A stretch of 59,704 bases of DNA from Lachnospiraceae bacterium (GTDB lineage Bacteria; Bacillota; Clostridia; Lachnospirales; Lachnospiraceae), in the NCBI GenBank assembly GCA_910574285.1, contig CAJTAL010000026.1:1-59704 (forward strand), given 5' to 3'. The notes below the pieces were generated by a model. It saw nothing but the letters and a program-made list of their open reading frames with translations. It searched no databases and was not told the origin of the DNA. The translations under genes and the position numbers were made by a program. This document shows, piece by piece, positions 43,088 through 51,042 of this stretch. Within the stretch, counting starts at the first letter, position 1. Each line of letters starts with the position of its first letter.

Positions 43088-45058
43088 CTAGTCTTTCATA
43101 TAATAAGCGCTCTCAAATCCCGCGCCTTTCAACATAAGGCCCTGCGCCCAGGGGATCGGTTCCGCCATCAGTGTACAAATCTCATCCACCGTTACATTTT
43201 GCGGGGCATCTATGATTACTTCGTCGTGCACATGGAAGACCACCTGCAGCCCTTTTTCCTGTATCCGCTTCAGTACCTCTGCAAGACAGTCCCGGGCAAT
43301 CGCCTGGACGATGTTCTCCGTCATTTTCCCGCCATAGGTGGATAATATTACCCACTTTTTATTCTTCCCAATCCCGTAATAATGTACTGCAGGCCTGCCA
43401 AACTGGTCATCACTGATAAAAGGCCTTGGGTAGAATAGTTTCCGTCCGCTCGGCAGTCGTACCGTAAGAAACGACTGCCCGTATACCAGATCCCCTTCCA
43501 ACGCGAAAATCAGCCCTGGAACTGCCTGTGGCTGTGCTGTCTGTACACAGGCAATGGAAGCCTGCTGTACTTTCCACCACAGGTCCCGGATCCGTGGATT
43601 CGCATCCCTCCATCGTTGGACGATGTCCGGAAGCTCATCCTCTGACAGCCCCATATCTAATGCACCCATCTGGATCAGAGCTGCTGTACTGCCCTGGTAT
43701 CCCAGTGCAAGCGTTGCCACCTTCCCTTTCTGTCTCAAACTGTATTCCGGATTCCCTTTTACAATCTTCTCGATCGGAACATGAAACATCTGGGATGCCG
43801 TTGCTTCATAAATCTTCCCGTGGGTCGCAAACACTTCATTGACCCACTGTTCTCCGGCCAGCCATGCGATTACCCGCGCCTCAATAGCTGAAAAGTCTGC
43901 AACAACAAATTTATTACCCTCCGACGGGATGAATGCCGTCCGGATCAACTGTGAAAGTGTATCTTTTACATTGCCGTATAAAAGCTTCAGCCCGCTGTAA
44001 TTCTTTTTCTTCACGGTTTCCCTGGCATAATCCAGAGACTTGATATAATTTCTCGGCAGATTCTGCATCTGTACCATACGCCCCGCCCATCTTCCTGTAC
44101 GACCCGCGCCATAGAATTGTGTTACACCACGGATCCGGTCATCCGCACATTTTGAAATCTCCATCGTGGTATATTTCTCAATTGAAGTTTTCTTTAGCTG
44201 CTGACGGATTTCCAGCATCCGGTGCACATCTTCCGGGTAATCTCTTTTAAGCATCTCTGATATGGTCGCTTTCTGCATATCAGGCACTTCATCCCCTGTC
44301 CTTTCATAAAGCCAGGCTGACAATTGCTTCTCGCTATTTGGATTCACCAGACTTGTCAGGCTGACAGCTTCCTCCGTCAACTGCTGTTCACAGACCGCGT
44401 TGATAAAAAGCGCCCCTTCCAGCATCTCTGTATCTACCCTGACGCCAAATGCATTCATAAGTACATCCATCTGCCAGAGACGTTCTTCATCCATCGGCAT
44501 AGGGAACAAATCTAACCTTTTTAAAATCTCATTTTCGGACACCACATCCTGCATGCAATACTGCTTAAACAGTTCCCACTTCTCCGGGGCATGCTTCGGC
44601 AGATTCCAGGATCTTCCACCGTTTGATCGGGTTGGCTTACAAGGTACGCAGAAATACTTGATCAATGCCTTCCCGACCGTAAGCTTCCGTTTATCCTGTG
44701 GCAGTCCGGCCGCATCTCCTGCCCGTTCCAGCCCTGCCGGGTATCCGCAGTAAAGCCCGTGGGCCATCGTACATTTCCACTGCCAAACCGGAGTGACATA
44801 CCCTGCCCGATTCAGGCAGTACCATTCAAACGCTGCGTTATAGGCGTGCTTTACTACTTCCGGAGACCGCAAAGCCTCCAATATCTCACCCGGAACCCGC
44901 TCTCTCTGTGCCAGATCTACGATCTCAACATCTTCTTCATCTACTTTATACGCAAACAAGAGAATCTCAAAATCCGGGGACTGTGCATACTTGTACAGCC
45001 CCGCTTTCCCGATATCTACGCTGCTTTTTGTTTCAATATCTATGCTCAAATGCCTCAT
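43088..45058 (-). CDS. Phage family A DNA polymerase
   Basis: 656 residues. The 3'-5' exonuclease begins with SIDIETKSS (D7, E9). Polymerase motifs A (VVADFSAIEARVIAWLAG), B region (RQKGKVATLALGYQGS) and C (VFHVHDEVIID) are complete. It replicates phage DNA. Confidence 0.95.
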   Translation of the reverse strand: MRHLSIDIETKSSVDIGKAGLYKYAQSPDFEILLFAYKVDEEDVEIVDLAQRERVPGEILEALRSPEVVKHAYNAAFEWYCLNRAGYVTPVWQWKCTMAHGLYCGYPAGLERAGDAAGLPQDKRKLTVGKALIKYFCVPCKPTRSNGGRSWNLPKHAPEKWELFKQYCMQDVVSENEILKRLDLFPMPMDEERLWQMDVLMNAFGVRVDTEMLEGALFINAVCEQQLTEEAVSLTSLVNPNSEKQLSAWLYERTGDEVPDMQKATISEMLKRDYPEDVHRMLEIRQQLKKTSIEKYTTMEISKCADDRIRGVTQFYGAGRTGRWAGRMVQMQNLPRNYIKSLDYARETVKKKNYSGLKLLYGNVKDTLSQLIRTAFIPSEGNKFVVADFSAIEARVIAWLAGEQWVNEVFATHGKIYEATASQMFHVPIEKIVKGNPEYSLRQKGKVATLALGYQGSTAALIQMGALDMGLSEDELPDIVQRWRDANPRIRDLWWKVQQASIACVQTAQPQAVPGLIFALEGDLVYGQSFLTVRLPSGRKLFYPRPFISDDQFGRPAVHYYGIGKNKKWVILSTYGGKMTENIVQAIARDCLAEVLKRIQEKGLQVVFHVHDEVIIDAPQNVTVDEICTLMAEPIPWAQGLMLKGAGFESAYYMKD

Positions 45059-45096
45059 ACATCAAACCTTCTTTCCTGGGAAGGGCTGAAAGAACC

Positions 45097-45813
45097 CTAC
45101 CAAGGCAATCCCGAGATCGGATTGATTCCTCCTGATGCCGCCGGCGTTGCATAAGCTGATGTAGTCTGTGGTGTATATGCTGTTACCGGCGGTACTGCCT
45201 GTGCGGTATATGCTGCCGATGCTTGTGCTGCTGGAGCTGTATAAGCTATACCTGCTGGCTGTAGTTGCTGGCTGAACCCAAAAGCCTGCGCCGCAGTCGG
45301 CATTCGTCCACTAAGCGCTTCTCCGTCCCGGGTCTTCAAGACCGCTCCCAGTCCACAGCCAATACCCTTTTTGCCTCCAAAAGAATATGGGAAGAAATTT
45401 ACATTAACCTTTCCATACATCCCGCTGTACACTTCCGACTGATTAATAATCGGATTCCCCACTAAATCCACAACTTCCGGCGGATAGTCTACTTTTGCAC
45501 TGGCTGTAAATACCCAGTGCCCCTTACATTCTGCCCCGAATTCCATACCATCCGACGGGCGTGTGCCGTCTCCATCATGCACCGGAGTCGGCACGATAGG
45601 CGGACACTGGCCGTTCCACTTCTCCGCAATTCCCCTCTGCTTTGCAGCTTCGATTGCCGCGTTGATCCGGTTCATGGTATCCACATCCGTCTTCGGTACC
45701 AGTACCGTAACACTGTACTTCTCTTCCTGTCCTATCATTGCAGCATAGGGCTTAAATAAATGACAGTATGATAACCTCACTTCTCCTGTCGTTACGTTTG
45801 TTAAATCACTCAT
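45097..45813 (-). CDS. DUF2815 ssDNA-binding protein
   Basis: 238 residues. An OB-fold like T7 gp2.5 fills 1-150 (LSYCHLFKPYAAMIGQEEKY, MYGKVNVNFFPYSF) and a low-complexity Ala/Pro/Thr tail ends in PW. Next to DNA polymerase, it should coat single strands. Confidence 0.85.
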   Translation of the reverse strand: MSDLTNVTTGEVRLSYCHLFKPYAAMIGQEEKYSVTVLVPKTDVDTMNRINAAIEAAKQRGIAEKWNGQCPPIVPTPVHDGDGTRPSDGMEFGAECKGHWVFTASAKVDYPPEVVDLVGNPIINQSEVYSGMYGKVNVNFFPYSFGGKKGIGCGLGAVLKTRDGEALSGRMPTAAQAFGFSQQLQPAGIAYTAPAAQASAAYTAQAVPPVTAYTPQTTSAYATPAASGGINPISGLPW

Positions 45814-45834
45814 TCTATTACATCCTTTCTACTA

Positions 45835-47031
45835 TTAATTGCTTGTTTGGAATGCTTCTGCGGCCGTTACTTTATTGGTAATAGCCGGCCGTTTATCTGA
45901 CTCTTTTACCAATGCCGGTTTCCCCGGCTTCTTGATCACAAATTCCCCAACTGACTCCTGGAAGCCTCTCTTTCCGATCAGCTTCTCTGTCTGCGGTGCC
46001 GTCAGCGGCTTTCTCTCCCATAGCATTTCTTCCGGCGCAAGACCGCTCTTTGTCAGTATGTCAAATGCCTTATCTATATCTGCCCATTCTCTGCCGCCTT
46101 TGCCTTCTACCGCTTTCCATCCCGGCACAGCTTTTCCGGCCAGACATTCCTTCAAGGCGTACTCTTTAAGCTTCTCCAGCCATTTGGCAACATCCTCGCC
46201 CTTCTCCAGATACTGCCCCACTTCTTCATTACTGATCAGGGGCGGCAGCTTATCAGTGAAAAATGCAAGGCGTACATTCTCCTCTGCCCGGGCCCTGCAC
46301 TGCGCGCTTGCCCTGCAGAAACGGCAGACATCCTTCCCCGGAGAGTAATCACCTTCTCCCTTAACCGCAAGGGCAGCACGCTCTTTCACATACTCACCAA
46401 ATTTCAACAGATCATCTACCGGACATCCCCACTCAGATATGGAGTCAAGTCTCGGCTGTACGATCGTAAGCTTTGCTTTGCTGATCGGATACAGCATGCG
46501 GTATGCCTGATACGCACCCAGGGCATACAGCATCAATTGCGGGTTCTCCTCGGCGCTGACAGGAACGCCTTTACCGTATTTAAAATCAATCACGTGTACT
46601 GTGTCCCCATATAACAGTATGCAGTCCGCGATCCCGCTTCCCTCAATCTCATCTTCTGGATCCGCAAGGGTATATTCCTTGAAATATACCCGCTGCTCGA
46701 TTCTGACACTCGGCATAGACTTTAGGGAAAGCGCAGTAGTCTTTATGTAATCCAGGTAATCATCTGTATAACCCTGCATCTCATCCTTCCATAATCCGCT
46801 TTCACTCAGCTTTTTGACTGCGCTGTTCAGCTTCCGTTTTCCGAGTTCTTTCGGGAAGAAATAATTCCTTACCTTCATCTCTGCAAGCTCATGCGCAAGC
46901 GTGCCTTCTGCTGCGGCTTCTGATTCCGTATCCGGGAATTGATCCTCCAGCTTTGCGCTGGGCGTGCATGCCAGCCACCGGTGCGCACCGGATGCGCTTA
47001 GTAATGCATGTTTCCTTTCTGAATGTCCCAT
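45835..47031 (-). CDS. DUF2800 Cas4-like nuclease
   Basis: 398 residues of the PD-(D/E)xK superfamily: AAEGTLAHELAEMKV, VIDFKYGKGVPVSAEENPQL and the Cys cluster CRFCRASAQCRAR that may hold an iron-sulfur centre. It pairs with the ssDNA-binding protein in Clostridia phages and probably processes DNA ends. Its start overlaps the upstream stop (TGATG). Confidence 0.88.
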   Translation of the reverse strand: MGHSERKHALLSASGAHRWLACTPSAKLEDQFPDTESEAAAEGTLAHELAEMKVRNYFFPKELGKRKLNSAVKKLSESGLWKDEMQGYTDDYLDYIKTTALSLKSMPSVRIEQRVYFKEYTLADPEDEIEGSGIADCILLYGDTVHVIDFKYGKGVPVSAEENPQLMLYALGAYQAYRMLYPISKAKLTIVQPRLDSISEWGCPVDDLLKFGEYVKERAALAVKGEGDYSPGKDVCRFCRASAQCRARAEENVRLAFFTDKLPPLISNEEVGQYLEKGEDVAKWLEKLKEYALKECLAGKAVPGWKAVEGKGGREWADIDKAFDILTKSGLAPEEMLWERKPLTAPQTEKLIGKRGFQESVGEFVIKKPGKPALVKESDKRPAITNKVTAAEAFQTSN

Positions 47032-47600
47032 CAGATCTGCGCCCCCATTCCCCGAAGTGCTGTTGCAAAGTTTCCGTACTGTTCCGGCGGGAGCATCGGC
47101 AGGGCCTCCACTCCGTATCCGGCAAGAAGTTCCTGGAGCTGCATCTGCATTCCCCGGTCCATCAAAAGCATTGCCGCACTGGCAAGCTCATCTAAAGTAT
47201 AAGTCTTTGCTGCTGTCGGGACTGCAACTGTTTGCGTGGGAGCTGTTACCTGCGGCACTGCTTGTGATGCTGGTATTGGCTGGGTTGCTGCAGCCGGCTG
47301 TGTAGCCGGAACTGGCTGGGCTTGTGCCGACTGCGGCTGTGCCGGCTGCTGTACTGACATTGATTGCCCCGTCATTGCCTGTACGGGTATCTGTGTAGCC
47401 TGGGCAATCTGCGCACTGTATGCCGTTGTCTGAGGCGCTGCGGTTACAATACCCTCTGACTGTCTTTGGGGCGCCGTAGTTTGCTGAACCGGCCCTGTCT
47501 TCTGGATTTCTGATACCCTCTTTACAGTCTCGGTAATCACCTTTGCAATCTTGTTCACTGCATCATCATCATCAATCTTAATACATACGTGTAAATCCAT
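47031..47600 (-). CDS. Phage protein with Gln/Ala/Pro-rich linker
   Basis: 189 residues. A short beta start (DLHVCIKIDDDDAVNKIAKV), a long low-complexity Gln/Ala/Pro/Thr stretch at 40-125, and a helical C-terminus (LDELASAAMLLMDRGMQMQL). No enzymatic motif. It is likely an accessory replication factor. Confidence 0.65.
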   Translation of the reverse strand: MDLHVCIKIDDDDAVNKIAKVITETVKRVSEIQKTGPVQQTTAPQRQSEGIVTAAPQTTAYSAQIAQATQIPVQAMTGQSMSVQQPAQPQSAQAQPVPATQPAAATQPIPASQAVPQVTAPTQTVAVPTAAKTYTLDELASAAMLLMDRGMQMQLQELLAGYGVEALPMLPPEQYGNFATALRGMGAQI

Positions 47601-47660
47601 ACCTTTTTATTCCTCCTACTTTTATTATTTTGAATTATCGCTATCTTTCCTGTGATAGAC

Positions 47661-47960
47661 TCAAAAAAACACTGTAAGTAAGCTCCCATTTGTCGTGTTC
47701 TGCATTGTCAAATATTTCTCTACAGCCTCCAGATATCCCTTTGTCAGTACAATCGAAAACGCATGCCGGATCGCCCGTTCTACTCTTGATGGTGTATCAT
47801 CATGCATTTCAGACAACTTCCAGTACAATGCTGTCATCCAGCCCCAATACCGTGTTTTCTCCATTTCCATCAGTTCCATAGCTTCTGCAATATACTGGAA
47901 ACCTTTGATATTTGCCGGCATCCCCATCTCTAACAACGCATTCATTGCTTTATTTTTCAT
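47661..47960 (-). CDS. Stand-alone Spo0A C-terminal DNA-binding domain
   Basis: 99 residues. GMPANIKGFQYIAEAMEL and TPSRVERAIRHAFSIVLTKG align closely with the Spo0A effector domain (GVPAHIKGYLYLREAI, TASRVERAIRHAIEVAW), including the recognition helix. The phosphorylated receiver domain is absent. It could bind 0A boxes in host or phage DNA and influence sporulation or early transcription. The ATG follows AAAGAGG. A small antisense RNA may cover its leader. Confidence 0.85.
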   Translation of the reverse strand: MKNKAMNALLEMGMPANIKGFQYIAEAMELMEMEKTRYWGWMTALYWKLSEMHDDTPSRVERAIRHAFSIVLTKGYLEAVEKYLTMQNTTNGSLLTVFF

Positions 47961-47987
47961 TTGAATCCTCTTTTCTTATGTGCTATA
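47959..47987 (+). promoter_or_regulatory. Rightward promoter inside the early operon
   Basis: TTGAAT and TATACT are spaced by 17 bases, opposite to the early genes. Confidence 0.6.
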
Positions 47988-47993
47988 CTTTAA

Positions 47994-48045
47994 TTGTGTA
48001 TTGATGTGAGCGCTTGAAGGTTGCCGCCTTTTATAAGCGCTCTTT
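47994..48045 (+). ncRNA. Putative small antisense RNA with terminator
   Basis: A 50-nt RNA is predicted: GAGCGCTT and AAGCGCTC close an 8-bp stem with an inner AAGG/CCTT stem, followed by TTTTT. It is antisense to the leader of the Spo0A-like gene. No start codon lies in it. Confidence 0.55.
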
Positions 48046-48046
48046 T

Positions 48047-48238
48047 TCATTCCCAGACCACCTCACCATCCTCATCTTTCCGGTAGAACCACCAGCAATG
48101 ATCCTCATAAGTGATACTGATTCGACCGTCCTTCTCTTGATATGCTTTCACCGGCTTACCGTGGATCCACGTCTTAACCGCTGCCAGATGTGTCTTCACA
48201 TACCGCATGATCTCTTCTGTGATCGGGATCTCTACCAT
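48047..48238 (-). CDS. Small phage early protein
   Basis: 63 residues: VEIPITEEIMRYVKTHLAAV, then ISITYEDHCWWFYRKDEDGE. A helix followed by beta strands. Overlaps nothing important. Function unknown. A TTG three codons earlier is possible. Confidence 0.6.
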   Translation of the reverse strand: MVEIPITEEIMRYVKTHLAAVKTWIHGKPVKAYQEKDGRISITYEDHCWWFYRKDEDGEVVWE

Positions 48239-48243
48239 TGCGT

Positions 48244-48534
48244 TCAACTACCTGTTACCCTCCTTTCTACTTCTTCCAAATACATCCTTGCCTCATACAT
48301 ATCAAACGGCGGCACTATCTTCCGGAGATTTTTATTCTCCAATCTCTTATGGTATTTCTCATAATCCGCATATACCGCAAGACTGATCAAATTATCTATT
48401 ATGGCATACCGGTTATATCTCTTCCCGATCTCCTTTTTAATACCCTCGACCCTGCGGTATACAGTTGGATTAGAAACCCCGAAAATATGGGCAATATCCG
48501 TCTTGTTTCGGTACATCTTGTTACTTACTGCCAT
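48244..48534 (-). CDS. Helix-turn-helix early regulator
   Basis: 96 residues. YRNKTDIAHIFGVSNPTVYR is a helix-turn-helix; the rest is helical. GAGGTGAG precedes the ATG. Likely an early regulator of the phage. Confidence 0.7.
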   Translation of the reverse strand: MAVSNKMYRNKTDIAHIFGVSNPTVYRRVEGIKKEIGKRYNRYAIIDNLISLAVYADYEKYHKRLENKNLRKIVPPFDMYEARMYLEEVERRVTGS

Positions 48535-48539
48535 CTATC

Positions 48540-48758
48540 TCACCTCTTCTTATTCATTCTTAAAGTAAAACTCTTCCAGAAAATGCTTTTTTTATTTAAC
48601 ATAATGAGAACTAAACATTGAATTATCAGAAGAATAATTCTAAAGTTATTTGCCCTGTCCACAAACGTAAATGCTTCAACAATTGCACTTCTGATCTCTG
48701 TACCGTATAACGCATTTCGAATCTTATTATTTAATTCTCGCATTCTTTTACTCATCAT
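48540..48758 (-). CDS. Small phage protein with membrane helix
   Basis: 72 residues. KRMRELNNKIRNALYGTEIR is amphipathic, followed by a hydrophobic helix (FRIILLIIQCLVLIML). GGAGGTGG is upstream. Function unknown. Confidence 0.6.
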   Translation of the reverse strand: MMSKRMRELNNKIRNALYGTEIRSAIVEAFTFVDRANNFRIILLIIQCLVLIMLNKKSIFWKSFTLRMNKKR

Positions 48759-48786
48759 CTACTTACACCACCTCCTTCTCTTCTGC

Positions 48787-48815
48787 TTGTAAAATCTTTC
48801 CAATTCTCCTATACT
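48787..48815 (+). promoter_or_regulatory. Promoter of the DUF2513 gene (module copy A)
   Basis: TTGTAA and TATACT spaced by 17 bases. The sequence from here to the start codon is a diverged copy of that at 49674-49748. Confidence 0.65.
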
Positions 48816-48865
48816 GTACTTACAGGACACTGCCATGCCCGAGTACTTAAGAAAGGAGAATTTAT

Positions 48866-49246
48866 ATGACACTTAACATTGATTGTATCAGAGATATCAT
48901 TATTGCAATTTCCGATAATATCACCCCTGACAGTTATGGATACATAGAGCCAATCAGCCCTGTTGATCTAGCCAACTCCACCCTATCGCAATATCCTTCG
49001 AATGAAGTGTTATACTGGATACGGCAACTAATGGATTCACACGTGATAGTTCCTGGCAAAAAGTACATTGATGAACCAATACCATATATCAAAGATTTAT
49101 CTATTTCTGGCTACCAATTCATTAATGCGACCAAACCTCCTACTATCTGGGAAAAAGTAAAACCGAAACTTTTAACTGTTTCCGCTGACTCTATTTCCAT
49201 CTTCATTGAAAAAGCCATTGAATTTGGGATGGGATTTATTCCCTAA
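48866..49246 (+). CDS. DUF2513-family protein
   Basis: 126 residues. Winged-helix-like start DCIRDIIIAISDNITPDSYG and the motif DLSISGYQFINATKPPTIWE mark the DUF2513 family, common in prophage immunity regions. It reads against the early operon from its own promoter, with an AAAGGAG site. Function unknown. Confidence 0.8.
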   Translation: MTLNIDCIRDIIIAISDNITPDSYGYIEPISPVDLANSTLSQYPSNEVLYWIRQLMDSHVIVPGKKYIDEPIPYIKDLSISGYQFINATKPPTIWEKVKPKLLTVSADSISIFIEKAIEFGMGFIP

Positions 49247-49384
49247 CAGTGATACATTCATTTTAAGAGTCAGGCATGCAAAATCTTCATTCTCATTCTG
49301 CTCTACCTTGTATGCACTGACTCCACGTAAACGGGATCCATCCAGAAATAAACCTTCATCTAATTTGAGTTTGTGAAGCTTCAT
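49172..49384 (-). CDS. Small phage protein
   Basis: 70 residues, beta-rich start (LHKLKLDEGLFLDGSRLRGV) with GGAGGTGG upstream. Its last 75 bases overlap the convergent DUF2513 gene, so the end may be shortened compared with relatives. Confidence 0.55.
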   Translation of the reverse strand: MKLHKLKLDEGLFLDGSRLRGVSAYKVEQNENEDFACLTLKMNVSLLGNKSHPKFNGFFNEDGNRVSGNS

Positions 49385-49388
49385 TCTC

Positions 49389-49550
49389 TCACACCACCTC
49401 CTTCTCCCTCATATTTTCACTTTCTTTCTGGCGCATAAGAAGTGTGTTTGCGTCCCTTGTAAGCAGAAGAATATCTGGCAATTCGATCTGTTTTAGAATA
49501 GTGACCATATTTTCTATTTCCTGCTCTTTCCTTACTTCAAGCCCCATCAT
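49389..49550 (-). CDS. Small early phage protein
   Basis: 53 residues from the ATG after GAGGTGAT. Helical: EIENMVTILKQIELPDILLL, then DANTLLMRQKE. First intact gene of the leftward early operon. Function unknown. Confidence 0.6.
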   Translation of the reverse strand: MMGLEVRKEQEIENMVTILKQIELPDILLLTRDANTLLMRQKESENMREKEVV

Positions 49551-49673
49551 GCTTATCACCTCACCTTCTTTTTGTGATACAATGAACACTGTGGATCGCG
49601 AATCGCCTCTAAGTAATTAGCTCTCAACCATCCTCCAACGCGACCCACTGTTGTGTTCTCAAAAAAAAATGTA

Positions 49674-49702
49674 TTGTTAATACTTTCTACATCTCCTATA
49701 CT
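49674..49702 (+). promoter_or_regulatory. Promoter of the 76-residue gene (module copy B)
   Basis: TTGTTA and TATACT spaced by 17 bases. It shares CTCCTATACT and the GAAAGGAGAAT ribosome site with copy A at 48787. Confidence 0.65.
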
Positions 49703-49748
49703 ATAGATACCGAGTACCAGTCGGAATACTTAGGAAAGGAGAATACTT

Positions 49749-49979
49749 ATGCGTAGACATGAACCACCATTCAACGGAAAACGCTTCTTACTTAATCAAA
49801 ATACCGGTGAAATTCATGATTTGGATAATGAAACAGATTCTTGCCACATTGATAAAATTGAAAAAGAACACATTCATATGGATGATTCTTATATGAATTG
49901 TCTTATCCGTGCTAAAGCAAATAATTGTCCAAATCCAAACGGCTGTTTTTATTGTCTACCCACAAAGGATAAGGGTTGA
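49749..49979 (+). CDS. Small Cys-containing phage protein
   Basis: 76 residues: FLLNQNTGEIHDLDNETDSC and CPNPNGCFYCLPTKDK. The Cys pattern at the end may bind zinc. Similar small proteins are found in Firmicutes mobile elements. Function unknown. Confidence 0.7.
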   Translation: MRRHEPPFNGKRFLLNQNTGEIHDLDNETDSCHIDKIEKEHIHMDDSYMNCLIRAKANNCPNPNGCFYCLPTKDKG

Positions 49980-50155
49980 CGCCCCTCCCACCGAGCTGCA
50001 TCATTAATTTGTTGCAGCTCTTCTTCTGTAACTTCTACATTTAAAATGTCTCTCATTTTTTCTGGAGTGTCAGATTCACAGATAATACCAAATAAAATGT
50101 TTGCTACTGAATCCGCCTCAAGTTGTTTTAAAGTATCCCAAATCTTTATTTCATA
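49949..50155 (-). pseudogene. Small early gene frameshifted after its start
   Basis: After GGGAGGTG the ATG reads AAA TAA. One extra A would open the frame into IKIWDTLKQLEADSVANILF and MRDILNVEVTEEELQQINDA, about 68 residues. The A-run is probably one base short. It overlaps the convergent gene by 31 bases. Confidence 0.55.
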
Positions 50156-50177
50156 TCACCTCCCTGTATGATTGTCT

Positions 50178-50197
50178 AGTTGTTGTTACACGACTAT
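50178..50197. promoter_or_regulatory. Candidate repressor operator O1
   Basis: Imperfect inverted repeat TAGTtGT...acGACTA next to the -10 of the leftward promoter. Confidence 0.4.
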
Positions 50198-50225
50198 TAT
50201 ATGATGTTCAATGACTTTTGTCAAT
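50197..50225 (-). promoter_or_regulatory. Leftward early (lytic) promoter
   Basis: TTGACA and TATAAT with a 17-base spacer, both perfect consensus, reading into the early operon. Confidence 0.85.
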
Positions 50226-50233
50226 ATTATTTT

Positions 50234-50248
50234 TGTTGATTTAACAAC
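50234..50248. promoter_or_regulatory. Candidate repressor operator O2
   Basis: TTGTTGATTTAACAA, perfect 5-base arms, between the two divergent promoters. Confidence 0.5.
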
Positions 50249-50255
50249 TTTTTGT

Positions 50256-50284
50256 TGACACAGTGACGTTTTTGATTTACTATA
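50256..50284 (+). promoter_or_regulatory. Rightward repressor promoter
   Basis: TTGACA and TACTAT spaced by 17 bases, 26 bases upstream of the repressor start. Confidence 0.75.
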
Positions 50285-50309
50285 GTAAGCAGAATGGAGG
50301 TGACTAGAA

Positions 50310-50696
50310 TTGAAAGATAGGATAAAATCTTTAAGAAAATCTTTAGATATGACACAACAGGAATTTGCTGATAAAATAGGTTTAAAAAGAAACAGCGTTG
50401 CAAGTTACGAAATAGGAAAGAATTATCCTATGGATACCGTAATTAAGTCAATATGCAGAGAATTCAATGTTAATGAAGAATGGCTTCGTACTGGCGAAGG
50501 CGAAATGTTCGAAGAACTAACCGAACAGCAGAAGATAATAAAATACACAGCCCTTCTTTTAAAGGATAAAGATTCGGCAGTAGCAAATGCAATCCAGACT
50601 TTGATTATTACATATGAACAATTGGATGATGCAAGTAAGGCAACTTTAGAAAAAATAGCATTACAGTACATAAACAACTTAAAAAAGAGCCAGTAA
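50310..50696 (+). CDS. CI-like phage repressor (XRE family)
   Basis: 128 residues starting with TTG after GGAGGTG. Residues 1-60 are the helix-turn-helix (MTQQEFADKIGLKRNSVASY), and NEEWLRTGEGEMFEE is the usual continuation. A helical dimerisation part follows, without a peptidase domain. It is divergent from the early promoter and should hold lysogeny. Confidence 0.87.
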   Translation: MKDRIKSLRKSLDMTQQEFADKIGLKRNSVASYEIGKNYPMDTVIKSICREFNVNEEWLRTGEGEMFEELTEQQKIIKYTALLLKDKDSAVANAIQTLIITYEQLDDASKATLEKIALQYINNLKKSQ

Positions 50697-50712
50697 CCCA
50701 GCTCTTTACTCA

Positions 50713-50838
50713 TCACTTTGAAAGATAACTTCGTACGAAAACCAGTATATCCCGCACTTTCTCCGAAGACTCTTTCTGAAGTAATTCAACAATGAATTTT
50801 ATATCTTGTTGTTTTTTGTATTCTTCACTATTACTCAT
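50713..50838 (-). CDS. Small phage protein downstream of the repressor
   Basis: 41 residues: EEYKKQQDIKFIVELLQKES and VRDILVFVRSYLSK. GGAGG lies seven bases ahead of the ATG. It is convergent with the repressor. Function unknown. Confidence 0.6.
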   Translation of the reverse strand: MSNSEEYKKQQDIKFIVELLQKESSEKVRDILVFVRSYLSK

Positions 50839-50862
50839 ATGTATTACCTCCAACACTTAGCA

Positions 50863-50876
50863 AAAACACATGTTCG
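50863..50876. promoter_or_regulatory. SOS-box-like site 1
   Basis: AAAACACATGTTCG matches the Gram-positive LexA consensus CGAACATATGTTCG at 11 of 14 positions. Confidence 0.35.
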
Positions 50877-50886
50877 AAATTCCTTG

Positions 50887-50915
50887 TTGACATAATACTA
50901 CTATCTGCATAAAAT
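50887..50915 (+). promoter_or_regulatory. Promoter of the lipoprotein gene
   Basis: TTGACA and TAAAAT spaced by 17 bases, flanked on both sides by SOS-box-like sites. The leader is about 120 nt. Confidence 0.65.
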
Positions 50916-50930
50916 ATCAATTGGAAATAT

Positions 50931-50944
50931 CAAACAAATGTTCG
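50931..50944. promoter_or_regulatory. SOS-box-like site 2
   Basis: CAAACAAATGTTCG matches the LexA consensus at 12 of 14 positions, just after the expected transcription start. Confidence 0.45.
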
Positions 50945-51042
50945 CGTAAATATTTGTGTAAAATTATTTTAAATATAACCGCTTCAGCGTTTATATAGAT
51001 TTCTCAACGTAAGGCTAAACAAAAGAGGAAAGAGAGGAAAAT

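Noticed and set aside
47236-47433. Cys/Gly/Ala-rich rightward frame opposite the low-complexity gene
   Set aside because: It mirrors Gln/Ala/Pro repeats on the coding strand and has no translation signals.
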